Assembly (NCBI GenBank): GCA_027405735.1
Contig: JAPEHQ010000001.1
Location: forward strand, 2,914,001 to 2,978,000
From: Mucor racemosus
Lineage: Eukaryota > Mucoromycota > Mucoromycetes > Mucorales > Mucoraceae
Length of the DNA stretch: 64,000 bases
Direction: 5' to 3'
The position numbers and the translations under genes are program-made. This document shows, piece after piece, positions 23,959 through 35,044 of this stretch. Every line of letters starts with the position of its first letter. The stretch's first letter is position 1. The notes beneath the pieces are model-generated. The model was given only the letters and a program-made list of their open reading frames with translations. It was not told where the DNA came from and searched no databases.

Positions 23959-25459
23959 CTATTTGGTTTTTCGCTGTTTTTCATTAATTATATTATGTTG
24001 AGTACGGTTTGTTGCTTGGTTTACAGATAATTCTTTCATCCATTTCTGAGTTCGTTCTTTTGAGGCTTTGAGTACCTGCCTTGCTCGTTTGATTCTTTCA
24101 TCAATAAAGTATGCGCTATCGGGAACATGATGTCTTTTTTTACTTGGTATAAATGGTTCATCTGTATAGACTTGAATTGGACGAGATGCGATTCTAATTT
24201 CTTCTCGAACAGCTTCAATTCGCTCGTTTATTTGAGAGTAATTTCGTACAGGATGACTTTTAGGTTTTTGCTGGCTGGATTTTAGTAAACCATTAAAGAA
24301 ATTACGAGTAGATTGATCTTGATTTTCTTGTTTCTTTTCTTTGGGTTCGTTATGTAGTGAAGGAACAGCATTCTCTTTAGGAGTTTGTTGATTGGGTTTT
24401 TTCAAATCGTTAAAGAAATTGCGAGTAGTTTCATCCTGTTTTTCTTCGATTACAGAAATTTTATTTTGTATACGAGAATCATGAGTCGCTCTAGGTCTAT
24501 GCAATTTGGACTGGAAGAAGCTGTCAAAAAACTCATCGAGAGATTCATTAGAATGTTGTTCATTTTCTTGAGGTTGTTCATCAATTGATGGTACAATTGA
24601 AGGCGTGGGCTGTGGTGATGGAACTCCTTGCTTTGCTTTATCAACAGTTTGCTGGCGTGAAAATTGTAATTCGTTGTATAATGACCTACGCTTCGTTACA
24701 GGTGATGATTGTTCAGGTGGTAATTGATGGGATTTGTCTTCTGGGTGTTCTATTGAGGGGTATTTTGAAGAAGTACTCGAATCTCTAACCGGGGATGATT
24801 GACTATGTGCGTGTGAGTGTTCTGGGATTTGCGCAAAAGAGGTTTGGGTGTTGATACTGTTGGATGTTTTCTTTTGATGTAATGGAAAAGAATTAGTAAT
24901 TTTGGATTTTAGTCTTTTCTTTGGGAATAAAGTATTTTCAAAACGAGCAATTCTCTCAGCAACTGATTTTATCGGCATACTCGAGTCTAATTGATATTGT
25001 TCGGTTTCCTGTGCCGTCAAATCTGTAGGCTGTTGCGACTTTGACTGCGCTGTAGGTTGTTTTAAAGGCTTTTTTTCTTTTTCAGGTGAATTTTGTTGTT
25101 GCATTTTATTAGAAAATGAAATTGTGCTCAATCTGGATAATCTATCAAATACATCTCTCGTTTGTTTTTCAGGAACTGGTGCTTTTTCAGCATGGTTTTG
25201 AGATTGTGTGGTCTTCTTGACGGTTTTATGAACCCGAAGTGCTCTTCTTTTTTTCTGTCCAGGGAAAGAAGGGCCTGATATGTTTGATGGGCCTGCAATA
25301 TAGAGTATAAGAAACAACTTGTTCTGATAAATTATGATTATTATACATACAAAACCAATGCTCATCTGGTCTTTTTTGAGAAATTGTATTAGAGAAATCC
25401 CAAAATTTAGGCATCTCAAACTCCCATTTTGAATCGTCGTCGGTTGGATTCATATTCAA
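23959..25459 (-). CDS. Hypothetical protein, possibly TPX2-like spindle protein
   Basis: Two exons: 25351-25459 and 23959-25292, with a 58-bp intron, giving 480 residues. The N-terminus has WEFEMPKFWDF followed about 10 residues later by DEHWF, which recalls the N-terminal W.F..P.F.DF / D.WF pattern of fungal TPX2-like proteins. The C-terminal region is basic and helical (DERIKRARQVLKASKERTQK), which would suit microtubule binding. The middle is Gln/Ser/Pro/Lys-rich with two copies of a segment containing RNFFN(D/G)L. The two-exon structure joins cleanly in phase. Family assignment rests on short motifs only and could be wrong; a plain hypothetical protein is the safe reading. Confidence 0.45.
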
Positions 25460-25864
25460 ATTGTTTAAAAGAGATACAAGAGAAGAAAAAGAGGGGGAGA
25501 GTAGTAATTTAAGAAATTCACGAGAACACCGCGCTCATGTGAGACGCATTACAAGAATCAGTAACATTCAATCTCAATCAAGGTGAATATGACAGCCATG
25601 ATTAAGATGCAAGTTTTCTAGAGGTTAACAATATTGATCGGGTGGAAACTATCATATAGATTTAACTAGGAACTGACCTGTTTTTCATGATTGAATAATT
25701 CAATTGATCTAACCTTCATAATTGATACATTTACTTGCTTTGATAGTGCTTTAGCATCGTTTGATTCCAAGATGATGTGACTCCTTTACCTCTTTCCACG
25801 TCTATGAAAATGAAAAATATTTTGATTACTGGTTGTGCATTACTTGCTTTGTTAACGATTGACC
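25460..25864. other. Divergent promoter region
   Basis: About 400 bp between divergently transcribed genes (TPX2-like, minus; C1D, plus). No other feature was seen. Confidence 0.5.
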
Positions 25865-26627
25865 ATGGAAACACCATCAATAGATATCCCCAAGAAGGCA
25901 TTACGTGCTTTAAAAGCTCGTCTTCATGTTGTAAAGAAGCATTTAGAACCACTTTTGTCCAAGCCTATAAATGATGTATATAGTAAATTGCCCGTTGATC
26001 AGCGTTATGAATTAGAAGTGTTATTATCGTATAGTTTAAACAGTTTATATTATAGTAAGGAATCAATTTATTGCTGATTAAATGGATAGAGTATTGATTT
26101 GTAAATCTAGTTTATTTAAGAACGCAAGGATCCGATCCTCAAAAACATGAAGTGGTCAACGAATTGGTAAAAGAAATGGATATATTCACATAATTTATTG
26201 ACATCTAACTTTGATATTTACATTAGCTCCGTGTCCAGCAATACATTCAAAAATTGAAAAAGGCACAAGGAAAAGAAGCTAAACGTAAGTTGAGATGATT
26301 GAAGATTTACAGATTTGATATTTATATTTGCAATTTAGCAACAATGAGAGTCGATAAAGATGCTGCTGCTAGATTTATCAAGAGTGCTATCAACGAAGGT
26401 ACAAATGAAAACGATAAAGCAGCCAAAGAAAAGAAGAGAAAATTGGAGGAAACTGTATCAATTTCGTCGGATGAAGAGGAAGAAACAAAGAAAAAAGATG
26501 CATTCAGTAATCATTCAAGTAAGTTTTTTTTTTTTTAATGATTTGTTATGTGTTTTATACTCATATTTCAATAGAATCAGAGCCATCAAAAAAGAAAAAG
26601 AAGAACAAAAACCGAAAAGCACAATAA
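25865..26627 (+). CDS. LRP1: C1D/Lrp1 (Rrp47) exosome cofactor
   Basis: Five exons: 25865-26054, 26111-26166, 26227-26284, 26339-26518 and 26575-26627, giving 178 residues (yeast Lrp1 184). Introns are 53-60 bp. The Sas10/C1D domain covers residues 1 to about 110, with SYSLNSLYYIYLRTQGSDP and a helix NELLRVQQYIQKLKK that matches the C1D family. The C-terminal tail is basic (KKKKKNKNRKA), as in Rrp47, where it binds RNA. In yeast it binds Rrp6 and helps the nuclear exosome process 3' ends of rRNA and snoRNA. Intron 2 was chosen so that the frame reads NEL-LRVQQ; the extension after NEL leads to a stop. It ends 72 bp from the convergent carrier gene. Confidence 0.85.
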
Positions 26628-26698
26628 ATGAGGATTAAATCTAAGATTATACAATAATAATAAAAAACAGTTCTATATATGTACACAATGTGTTTTTT

Positions 26699-27892
26699 TT
26701 AAGGGGATGTGTTTTGTTGTGATTTACGATTAGCAAAGAAATGCTTTCCCATTTCGTAACTGGATATCATAATAGCACATGCTGGTGCTACTTTTACAAC
26801 TCGAGGTACAACACCTCTGAAAAATCCAGAAGTGCCATCTTTTTGTAATATATTTCTCAAGATGCGCCCTAATCTTGCTTCTTCTGCATCAGAACTAACT
26901 TGTCGTTGTGTTTTTACTACATCAAATGGTGTTGTAATAATAGCAGCAATCATGCCTGATGAAGCTCCAGCAATAAATGATGTTTGAAAGTGTGATAATC
27001 CATGATGTGTCTGTAATCTATGCTTGATCTTTTCATATCCCATCCAATAAATGCCAGAAAATGGAACATCTCTCAACATTGTAGGTAAAAGTCCTCTCCA
27101 TAAAGCTTGAGGTCCTTCTCTTTGCACCATCCTTGACACTCCTCTCCAAACATCTATCATGGGTATTAATTTCCATTCCTTTCATTGAAATAAGTTTCAA
27201 TGCAAACATTACCTGAAAATCCATTTATACCTTCAGCTGATTGCATACGAGTTCTGAATAATTCGAGTGGTGAAACAACTAAAGCTGCCATTGCTGAAAT
27301 ATTGCATTAATAACATTTACAACCTACACTCAAATAATACACTTACTTCTAGCTAATCCACCTGCCCATAGCGGTGAGTAGTTGTCTAACGCAGTATTTG
27401 AAAACTGCGAATTTCTTGTTCGATCTCTTATGTAATCATAACCAACAAAGTAAATAGCAGTTGACGGTAATGCCATTACTAAACCTGGTGTCAAACCTCT
27501 CCATAAAGCGAAGGTTCCCTCATTTTTAAATATCTTTGAAAGTGCATCCTATTTGTGTAAAACTTTATTAGAGCTTTGTTTTATGACTCATCCTTCTTTT
27601 CGATACTAACAATTGTTCCCATATATTGTTTATTTCCACTTTTCGAGGTTTCTTGAAGTCGGGTTTTTACAACATCCAAAGGATTCACTATATCAGTGGT
27701 TAATGATTAATTTCATCTGAAGCCATTCAAGATAAATCACCTACTAAATGACATTGTAATAACAGCACCCGTACAAGCTGAAACAATCTTTTCAAACGAA
27801 GAAGACCCTGTAATAGAAACTGTTTGAATTTGTTTTTCTGCAAAAGCTGCCTCAGATGAGCTTCTACTCGATGCAACTATTGTTTCACTCAT
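26699..27892 (-). CDS. MTM1: Mitochondrial carrier, Mtm1/SLC25A39-40 type
   Basis: Five exons: 27745-27892, 27611-27687, 27347-27548, 27213-27293 and 26699-27153, giving 320 residues. Three carrier repeats are visible, each with its signature: NPLDVVKTR, SPLELFRTR and TPFDVVKTQ. The repeats are followed by the usual aromatic and glycine residues (FFRGVVPRVVKVAPACAIM). The set of signatures and the S.PLEL.RT.MQS form match the Mtm1/SLC25A39-40 group, which carries glutathione into mitochondria and affects Mn-SOD and iron-sulfur metabolism. It sits in the inner membrane with six transmembrane segments. A different SLC25 subgroup is possible but less likely. Confidence 0.82.
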
Positions 27893-29255
27893 ACTAGTGT
27901 TAAAAGAATTAAGTAAAAGAAGAAGGTTGATTTATAATTCTTTTTTTTTTCTTTCTTATATATTGCCCCTTTTCTTCGTTAAAATTCGGGTGCTCATTCC
28001 ATATCAGTAACTTTTTGTGGGGGGTTAAACTATCTCTCAAAATTTTCCTGTTTCTGTAAAAGGCCGTCATTTGCCGGACAGTTTAATATGAATCAGGTTC
28101 GAAAAACCATTATTCTATTTGATAGGTTTGAAACGTATGAGACGAATTTAAAGCCTCCTGTAAAGTATTTTCATTAATTAATTAACAAATCAAAAAATAC
28201 AACCCCACTTTTGAAATATTAGAATACTTTATTTTCAAATACTGCATAATTTTAATAGCTTTTAAAGCAATAAAAATCCTTTGAAGCCTGATTAAAATGT
28301 AGAAACCATGTAAACCTCAGATTATTCAACGCAGCACTGGTTTTTTGAACCTCAGCGCGCTCAGAGTCATTTGAGATATTTGACCTTTTTTGGACAAAAT
28401 GTGCAACTTCGATGAGCTCTAGCTACTCCAAAATGCATGGAAAATCTGTGTTATTTGCATATCCAATTTTACTAATCCTTGTCTTTCTTTTCGTGGTAAA
28501 ATTATGTTTGTGGCATGTCTAGATAACGCTCGCTCCGATTTTGAAAGTTACTTTTCCGGAAAAGTAAAAAAAAAAATTGTCAGAATTACCATCATAGTTT
28601 AGAAACTGCAAAAACTTGACGTAAACTGGGAAAATGTGGTATTAAAATGTACCTTGAAAGCTAGTGCATCTTTTAATACCAGTTTTCTGCTGTTTGATTG
28701 CTATTTAATATGCTAATTCTATCGTTTTCTTTATTTTTTCTTTGTTTTCACGCTTACTGCGCGCTTTAAAGTTTAAAATAGTTGGACCCTGTAAATCACT
28801 AATAATACCAAAGCGATTAACAGCGTTACAGGCAGCAAAGTAGGATGGACAATGTAATATAGCAATCTGTAATATGTGTATCTGTGAATTATTAGGCTTT
28901 TGCAATAATATTGTTTATTTCATTCATAATGTGAGGCAATTCTATAAATTCAAATTATAGTCCAATAGCAAATTCATTCGTTATCATCATTAGGTAGAAT
29001 TTAAATGCTCATTCTATGAAATCTCGCACTCTCTTTTGGTGATCTCGTACGCTTTTGGTCTTGATTATTTCTTTTATATGATATTTTACTCAGGAAATCT
29101 GTATTAAACATCCTTTATCAAGAATCAAGAATCACGAATCAAGCTCAAATCTTTGAGAATGAATTAGAAACGCGGGTACGCGGTTTCTTAAAAAAAACTA
29201 TAAAAAAGGGAAAAAAATTAGCGTGTTTGCCTCTTCTTCTTGTCATTGTAATCAA
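27893..29255. other. Intergenic with repeat-like DNA
   Basis: 28020-28700 resembles other interspersed AT-rich segments (GAGATAT motif at about 28373, long A runs). No gene is supported; a 66-codon frame at 28705-28905 (minus) has no motif. Confidence 0.4.
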
Positions 29256-29901
29256 ATGTCTGCCACTACTACAACAACCATTACCGCTGCACAAACTTCC
29301 AAGCTTCTCATTAAGCGTTTATCAGAATTTGCTCAACTTCCCACTAGAGGATCTGCTCATGCTGCTGGTTATGATTTATACTGGTAAGCCCAACACAAAT
29401 AGCAGGATTAGACCTTATTTTTAAATGTACACAAATACAATAGTGCCCATGATAAAGTTATTCCTGCTCAAGGTAAGGCTTTAGTAGATACCGATATCTC
29501 TATGGCCATCCCTGAAGGACATTATGGTCGTGTTGCTCCTCGTTCTGGTTTAGCCGCTAAGCATCACATTGATACCGGTGCTGGTGTCATTGATTCAGAT
29601 TATCGTGGTCCTTTGAAGGTTTTATTATTCAACCTTGGTCAAGATGATTATGAGGGTATGTATTTTATTGAATGTTTAATGTAAGATTGAATGTTGATTG
29701 TGTTATTTATATTCTAGTCAAGCGTGGTGACAGAGTTGCTCAGTTGATCATTGAAAGAATCTCTACTCCTGAAGTTCTTGAAGTTGAAGTAAGTTTATAT
29801 TTTTGATCTAAAAAGGGGTTTGTTTTAATGTTATTTTCGTCTAGTCATTGGAGGAATCTGTTCGTGGTGCTGGTGGATTCGGTAGTACAGGATACCAATA
29901 A
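29256..29901 (+). CDS. DUT1: dUTP diphosphatase
   Basis: Four exons: 29256-29383, 29444-29655, 29718-29788 and 29845-29901, giving 155 residues. Hydrolyses dUTP to dUMP and pyrophosphate, which supplies dTMP synthesis and keeps uracil out of DNA. All five motifs of trimeric dUTPases are present: [31 protein letters not shown] (with the catalytic Asp and the base-stacking Tyr); RVAQLIIE; and the C-terminal [10 protein letters not shown]. Length is typical. There is no obvious mitochondrial presequence; the short Thr/Ala-rich N-terminus is probably disordered. Confidence 0.95.
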
Positions 29902-30291
29902 ATTATGAATTAGGGATGCTACTGTATAGAATAAAATTAAATGTATTTTTTTTTTCTTTATTAAATACCAAATGATGTGTATATGGGTTTGGTAGTAAGT
30001 ATTTCTTGGTATTGTGGTTTAATAATTTGAAGTAAAATGTGTTGTATCACTTTATTTTTAATAAATGCAATGATTTAAATGAAAAAAAAAGGATAACGTG
30101 CATCCAAACAAAGAGGATGGAGAAGAACGACCAAAGTGAAGAAGGAAGAGGAGGAGGACAAGAATATACAAAAAAAAGCGATAGAATTATTTAGTAACTT
30201 GTCTTTGCATTATCATTAAATGTACTTGCGACCGCTTACGCCTGCAAAAGCCGGGCCTGATATCGATTGATCAAGGATAGTGATAACCACC
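29902..30291. other. Intergenic, dUTPase 3' flank
   Basis: A/T-rich UTR-like sequence, then a purine-rich and somewhat GC-richer stretch from about 30090. No gene was recognised. Confidence 0.4.
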
Positions 30292-30458
30292 ATGGAAGGC
30301 TTTTGGTGAGTTTATTTATAGACTTGATCCCACTATAAAAGAACGATATGTTAGTCAAGAATTTCATTCCTGAATTGTTATTATTTACAAGGATGATGCT
30401 CAATCGAATGGAGGAGAGAAAGGATGAGAACTCTGGATTCTTGGGGTTTTCCAGTTAA
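30292..30458 (+). CDS. Candidate micro-gene, 26 codons, one intron
   Basis: An ATG in a very good context (ACCACCATGG) at 30292 opens MEGFW. A consensus donor GGTGAGTT follows, with an acceptor ATTTACAAG at 30383-30391. The spliced frame (30292-30305 joined to 30392-30458) gives a 26-residue product ending ENSGFLGFSS. The region is more GC-rich than its surroundings and is followed by two strong inverted repeats. No known family was recognised. It may equally be part of a non-coding transcript; the evidence is only the start context and the splice sites. Confidence 0.25.
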
Positions 30459-30464
30459 GCATAG

Positions 30465-30480
30465 GCTGCCCGCGGACAGC
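30465..30480. repeat. GC-rich near-palindrome
   Basis: GCTGCCCGCGGACAGC is a 16-bp inverted repeat with one mismatched pair, unusual in this AT-rich DNA. It lies just after the candidate micro-gene. Confidence 0.6.
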
Positions 30481-30826
30481 AGAGAACTGTTTTGATAGGA
30501 CCTTTGTATGTTTGTTGTTAGTAGAATTTGAATCAGTTGTTAGAGTAAATGTAAATATGAATAAGGAAATGAGACGTTGAAATGAAGCTGTTGAAATGAC
30601 TTGTATTTATATACAAATGATGGTTGCGTAGAGTAGCATTTTAAGAGTAATTTAGTATTCTTTTATTATATTTTGTAAAAAAAACTGATGATTATGGAAA
30701 AGCAAGAGACAACATACGCAGTTACTGTTAGTATATCTTTGAAAATAACAGTTATATATATTTTCTAACTATTGGTACAATACGATGAAAGCTTCTTGTA
30801 ATTAAGTAAAACAGGTCTGCGGCAGC

Positions 30827-30864
30827 ACGAGCTGTACACCGCTACGCGGTGTTGACCAGCTCGT
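30827..30864. repeat. Strong GC-rich hairpin
   Basis: The outer stem ACGAGCT/AGCTCGT is 7 bp. The inner stem ACACCGC/GCGGTGT is 7 bp with a 3-nt loop, and a small internal loop lies between the stems. Both stems pair perfectly. It stands between the micro-gene candidate and the 3' end of the PUF gene. It could be a structured RNA end or a fragment of an element; function is unknown. Confidence 0.65.
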
Positions 30865-30958
30865 TATAATTAAAGTTAGATAATAATAAGAAAAACAAGT
30901 TGCAGTGAACAAGATGGAGGAAATTGCTATAGAAATAAAATAAAAAGAAATATATGTG

Positions 30959-30959
30959 C

Positions 30960-30988
<29 letters not shown>
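30959..30988. repeat. TG dinucleotide microsatellite
   Basis: About 15 GT units in the 3' flank of the PUF gene. Confidence 0.9.
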
Positions 30989-30991
<3 letters not shown>

Positions 30992-31050
30992 ATGTGTATA
31001 TAAAACAAAAGTATATAATCAAATATATATAAAAATAGAAGATAAAATGC

Positions 31051-32674
31051 TTATTTTTTGTTATTCACCAATTCTCCTTTAGATTTGTCGGAAAGGGCGT
31101 TCAACAATAAAGCAGATGCATTTGGTTCTTCAGTCTGGTTGATAACTTTATAAACGGTCATAGAACCCAATTTGTGTGAAGAGAGTTTGTTTAAATAGGG
31201 TAACAGGCGTGGGCATAATACACGGTAACGACCTGGAAGTTCAGATGTATCTAAAAACCAGGTAAGTAATAAAACACCATTAGCATTGGTAGTAAGTAAA
31301 ACGGTATTTTGTACAATAGCAGCTGCGACATAGACCTAAATTTATGCGTAAATAATTTGATACAATCATAAAATATGCATAAAGTACCTGCTGCTCTTTG
31401 GTAACGATGTTATTTTCAAGAATGGCTCTAACAGCACGAGCACCAAATCGACCTTGTCCAATCTCCCAACATTTATCGACAATGGCATCAAAAATATATT
31501 GATTTTGTTCTGATCCTTTGCGCAAACAACATTGAACAACATAATTACCGAATTGATCTAATAATAATAACGGAACGTAAGGTGCAATATGTTGACGAAC
31601 TAGACGAATTTGTTCAGGTGTGTTTGCAAAATCAATGATTTTCTGTGCTGCCCAGGTACCATTTTTATGGACACCAATCGAAGCAAGAAATGGTGCAATT
31701 TTCTCCAACATTTTCAGTTTGGTTTGTTCAGAACAATGTTCGAATAGTTTTTGAATTACAGTATTGCCAATATAATCTAATAAAATCATTAATTTACAGA
31801 ACAACATTGCCATTTGACCAACATACCACTACATAATTCAACAACTTCTTCCATGCATTCATTGGCAATTAATTCCACTTCTTCCAAGGATTGTTGTTCA
31901 TCATTTTCTAATTTCTTTCTCATTTCACGTAAACGAAGAGGCTCTAATTTTCTGTCAGAATTCAATTCAGGAACAGGAGGAATCACAGAGAAATAAGCCA
32001 AAGGAACTCGATCTTCTTTCATTTGATCTGAAGGTTCTTGTCCCAGTTGCTGCATAATCAAATGTCTTTCAGAAGCAATTGCTGTGTATAAACTAGGTTG
32101 TGTAGCTTGCTGTTGACCAGAAGCATTCATCATCATATTAGTCATCATCATGGCTGTTGCCCATTGAGCAGTCTGATAATTTTCTGATCCATTTGTAGAA
32201 GAAGACGTAGTACCAGAAGTAGGATTATTTGTATTATTTGTAGGTAATGTAGTGTTGGATTGAATGCTTGTAGTTGAATTGGAATTATCAGATACATTAG
32301 TTTTCAATGGTAATGTAACATTAGATGGTGGTGTAACCTGTCCACTTGTGCCAGGAATTTCTTCGGCTTCATCCGGATTATTAGGAGGTACTTTTGCAAA
32401 ACCTATACGAACAGCGCCTGTACCAGGGCCTAAAATCTCTTTATTTTGAAGTGATTTCCGAGCACGAACAGCATCTTCCTGATGATCAAAATTGATAAAA
32501 CCACAATTTTTGTGTGACAATACTCGAACAGATTCAATTGCACCGAATGCTTGAAATATGGTACGAAGTATCGCTGGATTCATATTCGCAGGAATATTAC
32601 CAACCCCTACAAAAAAAGGAAAATTTTAATATTTAGTCACACTAATCATCATTGTTGGGTAGTGCCCCCAAAAG

Positions 32675-32716
<42 letters not shown>

Positions 32717-33976
32717 AAAAAAACTTACATAAAGCACGAGTAGGACCTTGAGCATTTGGACCTGCTTCATTAGTTAATGCCATGGCTAAATTTACATCTG
32801 CTTTGCCAAAACCAACTCGAACAGGTGTACCACCTAATTTAGATCCTAATCTTGTTTCTAAATCATTTTTAGCTGCAACAGCTGATTCCTTGGTTGTAAA
32901 ATTAACGAACGCACATTCTTTATCCGACAAAATTCTGGCGCTTTCCACTTGCCCATAAGTAGAAAATAACTGAACAAGATCTGGTACACTAATACTAGGA
33001 TTAATGTTACCCAACCATAATGCACGAGAGGGTATTTGAGCTTGAGCAGATGTGGGTGAATCAGCTCCATCTGGTTGACCATAATAATCTTGATCATCAT
33101 CTAAATTATAAACATGATCAATGTTCATATCAATCAAATTACTGCTACTACGAGAAGATCGAAGTGGTGTTTCGGACTGGACTTGCTGCATTCTTAATCT
33201 TGTTGGAGGATTTGCTGCATTGGGTGTTGCTTGAGACATGTCAAATGGCGAAAATGAATCTGCCATACCTAAACTGATGGCTCGAGGACGATGCAATACA
33301 CTTGACCTTGTGTGTGGGGAGAAAGGGCTGAATGCCATTCTTGAGTTCATGTCATTTCCCAACTGACCTGTTACAGTATAAGAACGGCCACGAGTAGGTA
33401 TGCTATGATCTTCGGCACCGTAATCGTCATTATTCTCATCATCGAGACCCAAAGATGCTAAAGTTGATGCGATTGTATTGGAAGCATTTTCATCAATAGG
33501 ACTTGAAGGATCATAGGGGTTATAGACAGAATTATAAGAAGCTTGATAATTTTCTTCGTCGTATCCTCCGCTTGGTAAAGTAACCGAGCCAGAACGATGG
33601 CGAGAAGGAAGCATATGATGAGGAGAGTTACTGCTTTGAACATTTTCATTTATTTGATTCATAGAAAACATGTCGTTTGCATAAGGCAAAGGGGAGGGTT
33701 GAGAAGGCATTGTATCTGCACGCGATCTTCTCAAAGGAGAATCCAATGACTGATTAAATGATACACGCGAAGCAGTTTGGCTGTTTGTTTCCATGTCATT
33801 TGATAGCCTTTTATTTTTAATTTTTTTAATACATTATCCAATTATTTACACAAATTATACAAAATCAGAGAACTTCGTTACCTAACAGAGGATAGTGGCG
33901 GTGCGTTTGATGACTTTTGAAGTAAGTTCGGATGTTTACGAGGATTCTGTCCTTCGTTTACCCAAGTAAAATCCAT
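31051..33976 (-). CDS. RNA-binding protein with two RRMs and PUF repeats (Jsn1/Puf1-Puf2 type)
   Basis: Five exons: 33882-33976, 32729-33807, 31827-32606, 31388-31776 and 31051-31335, giving 875 residues. The short first exon (starts MDFTWVNEGQ) joins in phase and extends the protein 5' of the long open frame. Order: Ser-rich N-terminus, RRM1 (ALWLGNINPS...CAFVNF), RRM2 (ALWVGNIPAN...CGFINF), then PUF repeats (DYIGNTVIQKLFEHC, NGTWAAQKII, DQFGNYVVQCCL, GARAVRAILE). This order is that of yeast Jsn1/Puf1 and Puf2, which bind mRNAs of membrane-linked proteins. Intron 2 carries a poly-A/poly-T tract. Expected role: post-transcriptional control through mRNA 3' UTRs in the cytoplasm. Confidence 0.9.
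32673..32723. repeat. Poly-A tract inside an intron of the PUF gene
   Basis: A run of roughly 40 A (poly-T on the coding strand), interrupted once by G near its right end. It occupies about a third of a 122-bp intron, next to the donor site. Confidence 0.85.
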
Positions 33977-35044
33977 ATAAACTTGATTTGTGTTATTGTA
34001 AAAGAAAACTATAAAGCTCTTTCTGCAAGGAAAGGGTTGATGGGAAGACTACGAAACCCGAATGAAAAAAAAAATGTGACAGCAAAAGTTTTGATATAAT
34101 GGTAATACGTTCAATATGTACAAGAAACCAGTGGTTTAAATGTTTATCCAGTTTCAATGTATATTTGACAGTTTCTCAAATGCGTGGAGTACAGAAGTTG
34201 TGATAAATTGGGTGTTATTCCATCCTGAACACACGTTGCTAAAATAAGATAAATCACCTACATGATCGAATGACTAGCCATAAATGGTGGTAGATGAATA
34301 TGGAAATACTTGGACTAGCTATGATATTTAGAAATAGTAATATATCTGAGCATTTGCGATTATCCTATCCATATAAATCGTTTAAAAGTTAGCTAGAAAA
34401 TATCAGGAAGGAGGCTTGCTAATGAGCGTTATTCTAGCGTCGGGAGCCAGACCTCTCATTTTCAAAGGATTATTATATCATGTAAAATCATAATTTATTA
34501 TAATATATATCAATATAAAATTATCAATAGATGTTGTTCTCTTTGGACATATTTTTATTTTCTAATTTTGATTAGTAAAAATTAAACATTTTGACTAAAC
34601 CAATTCAAGTTGCAATTTTAAAAAAATTATTGTCCTCAAGAAATGATCTGCGAGTAACCATAGCAACAAGGTAGGGATAAATAATGATCTGCAGCCCCCC
34701 TAACAACCAGGTGTTTAGCAACTTCAGGGAAATTATAGCCATTTCTACAAAGTAATTATGCAATCAACTACTTGATTTTGCCTTGGTTTAACTTTTTGAA
34801 GCCTACTTTATTTTAAATCCTCGGCCAAATCATCGGCCAATGCTTAGATCTAAATAGGACAAAAGCGATTTGTTGAAGATTTATATACTGAATTGACCAG
34901 ATCAGAACCAATCAACAGTATCGTGACGTCTGCTTAAACCATTTAATAGATTATTTGTCATGAGTTTTTCTCACATTTAAGAATTTCCTCTCTATTCTTA
35001 TTTCATATATTTCCTCCTTTTTTTCAATATTTATATAATTAAAA
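33977..35044. other. Divergent promoter region of the PUF gene and PEX13
   Basis: About 1.07 kb without a supported gene. AT-rich, with a local repeat AATGATCTGC at about 34643 and 34683. Confidence 0.5.

Noticed and set aside
30827..30864. Hac1/XBP1-type unconventional splice hairpin
   Set aside because: The loop does not fit the CNG/CNG pattern and there is no bZIP frame nearby.
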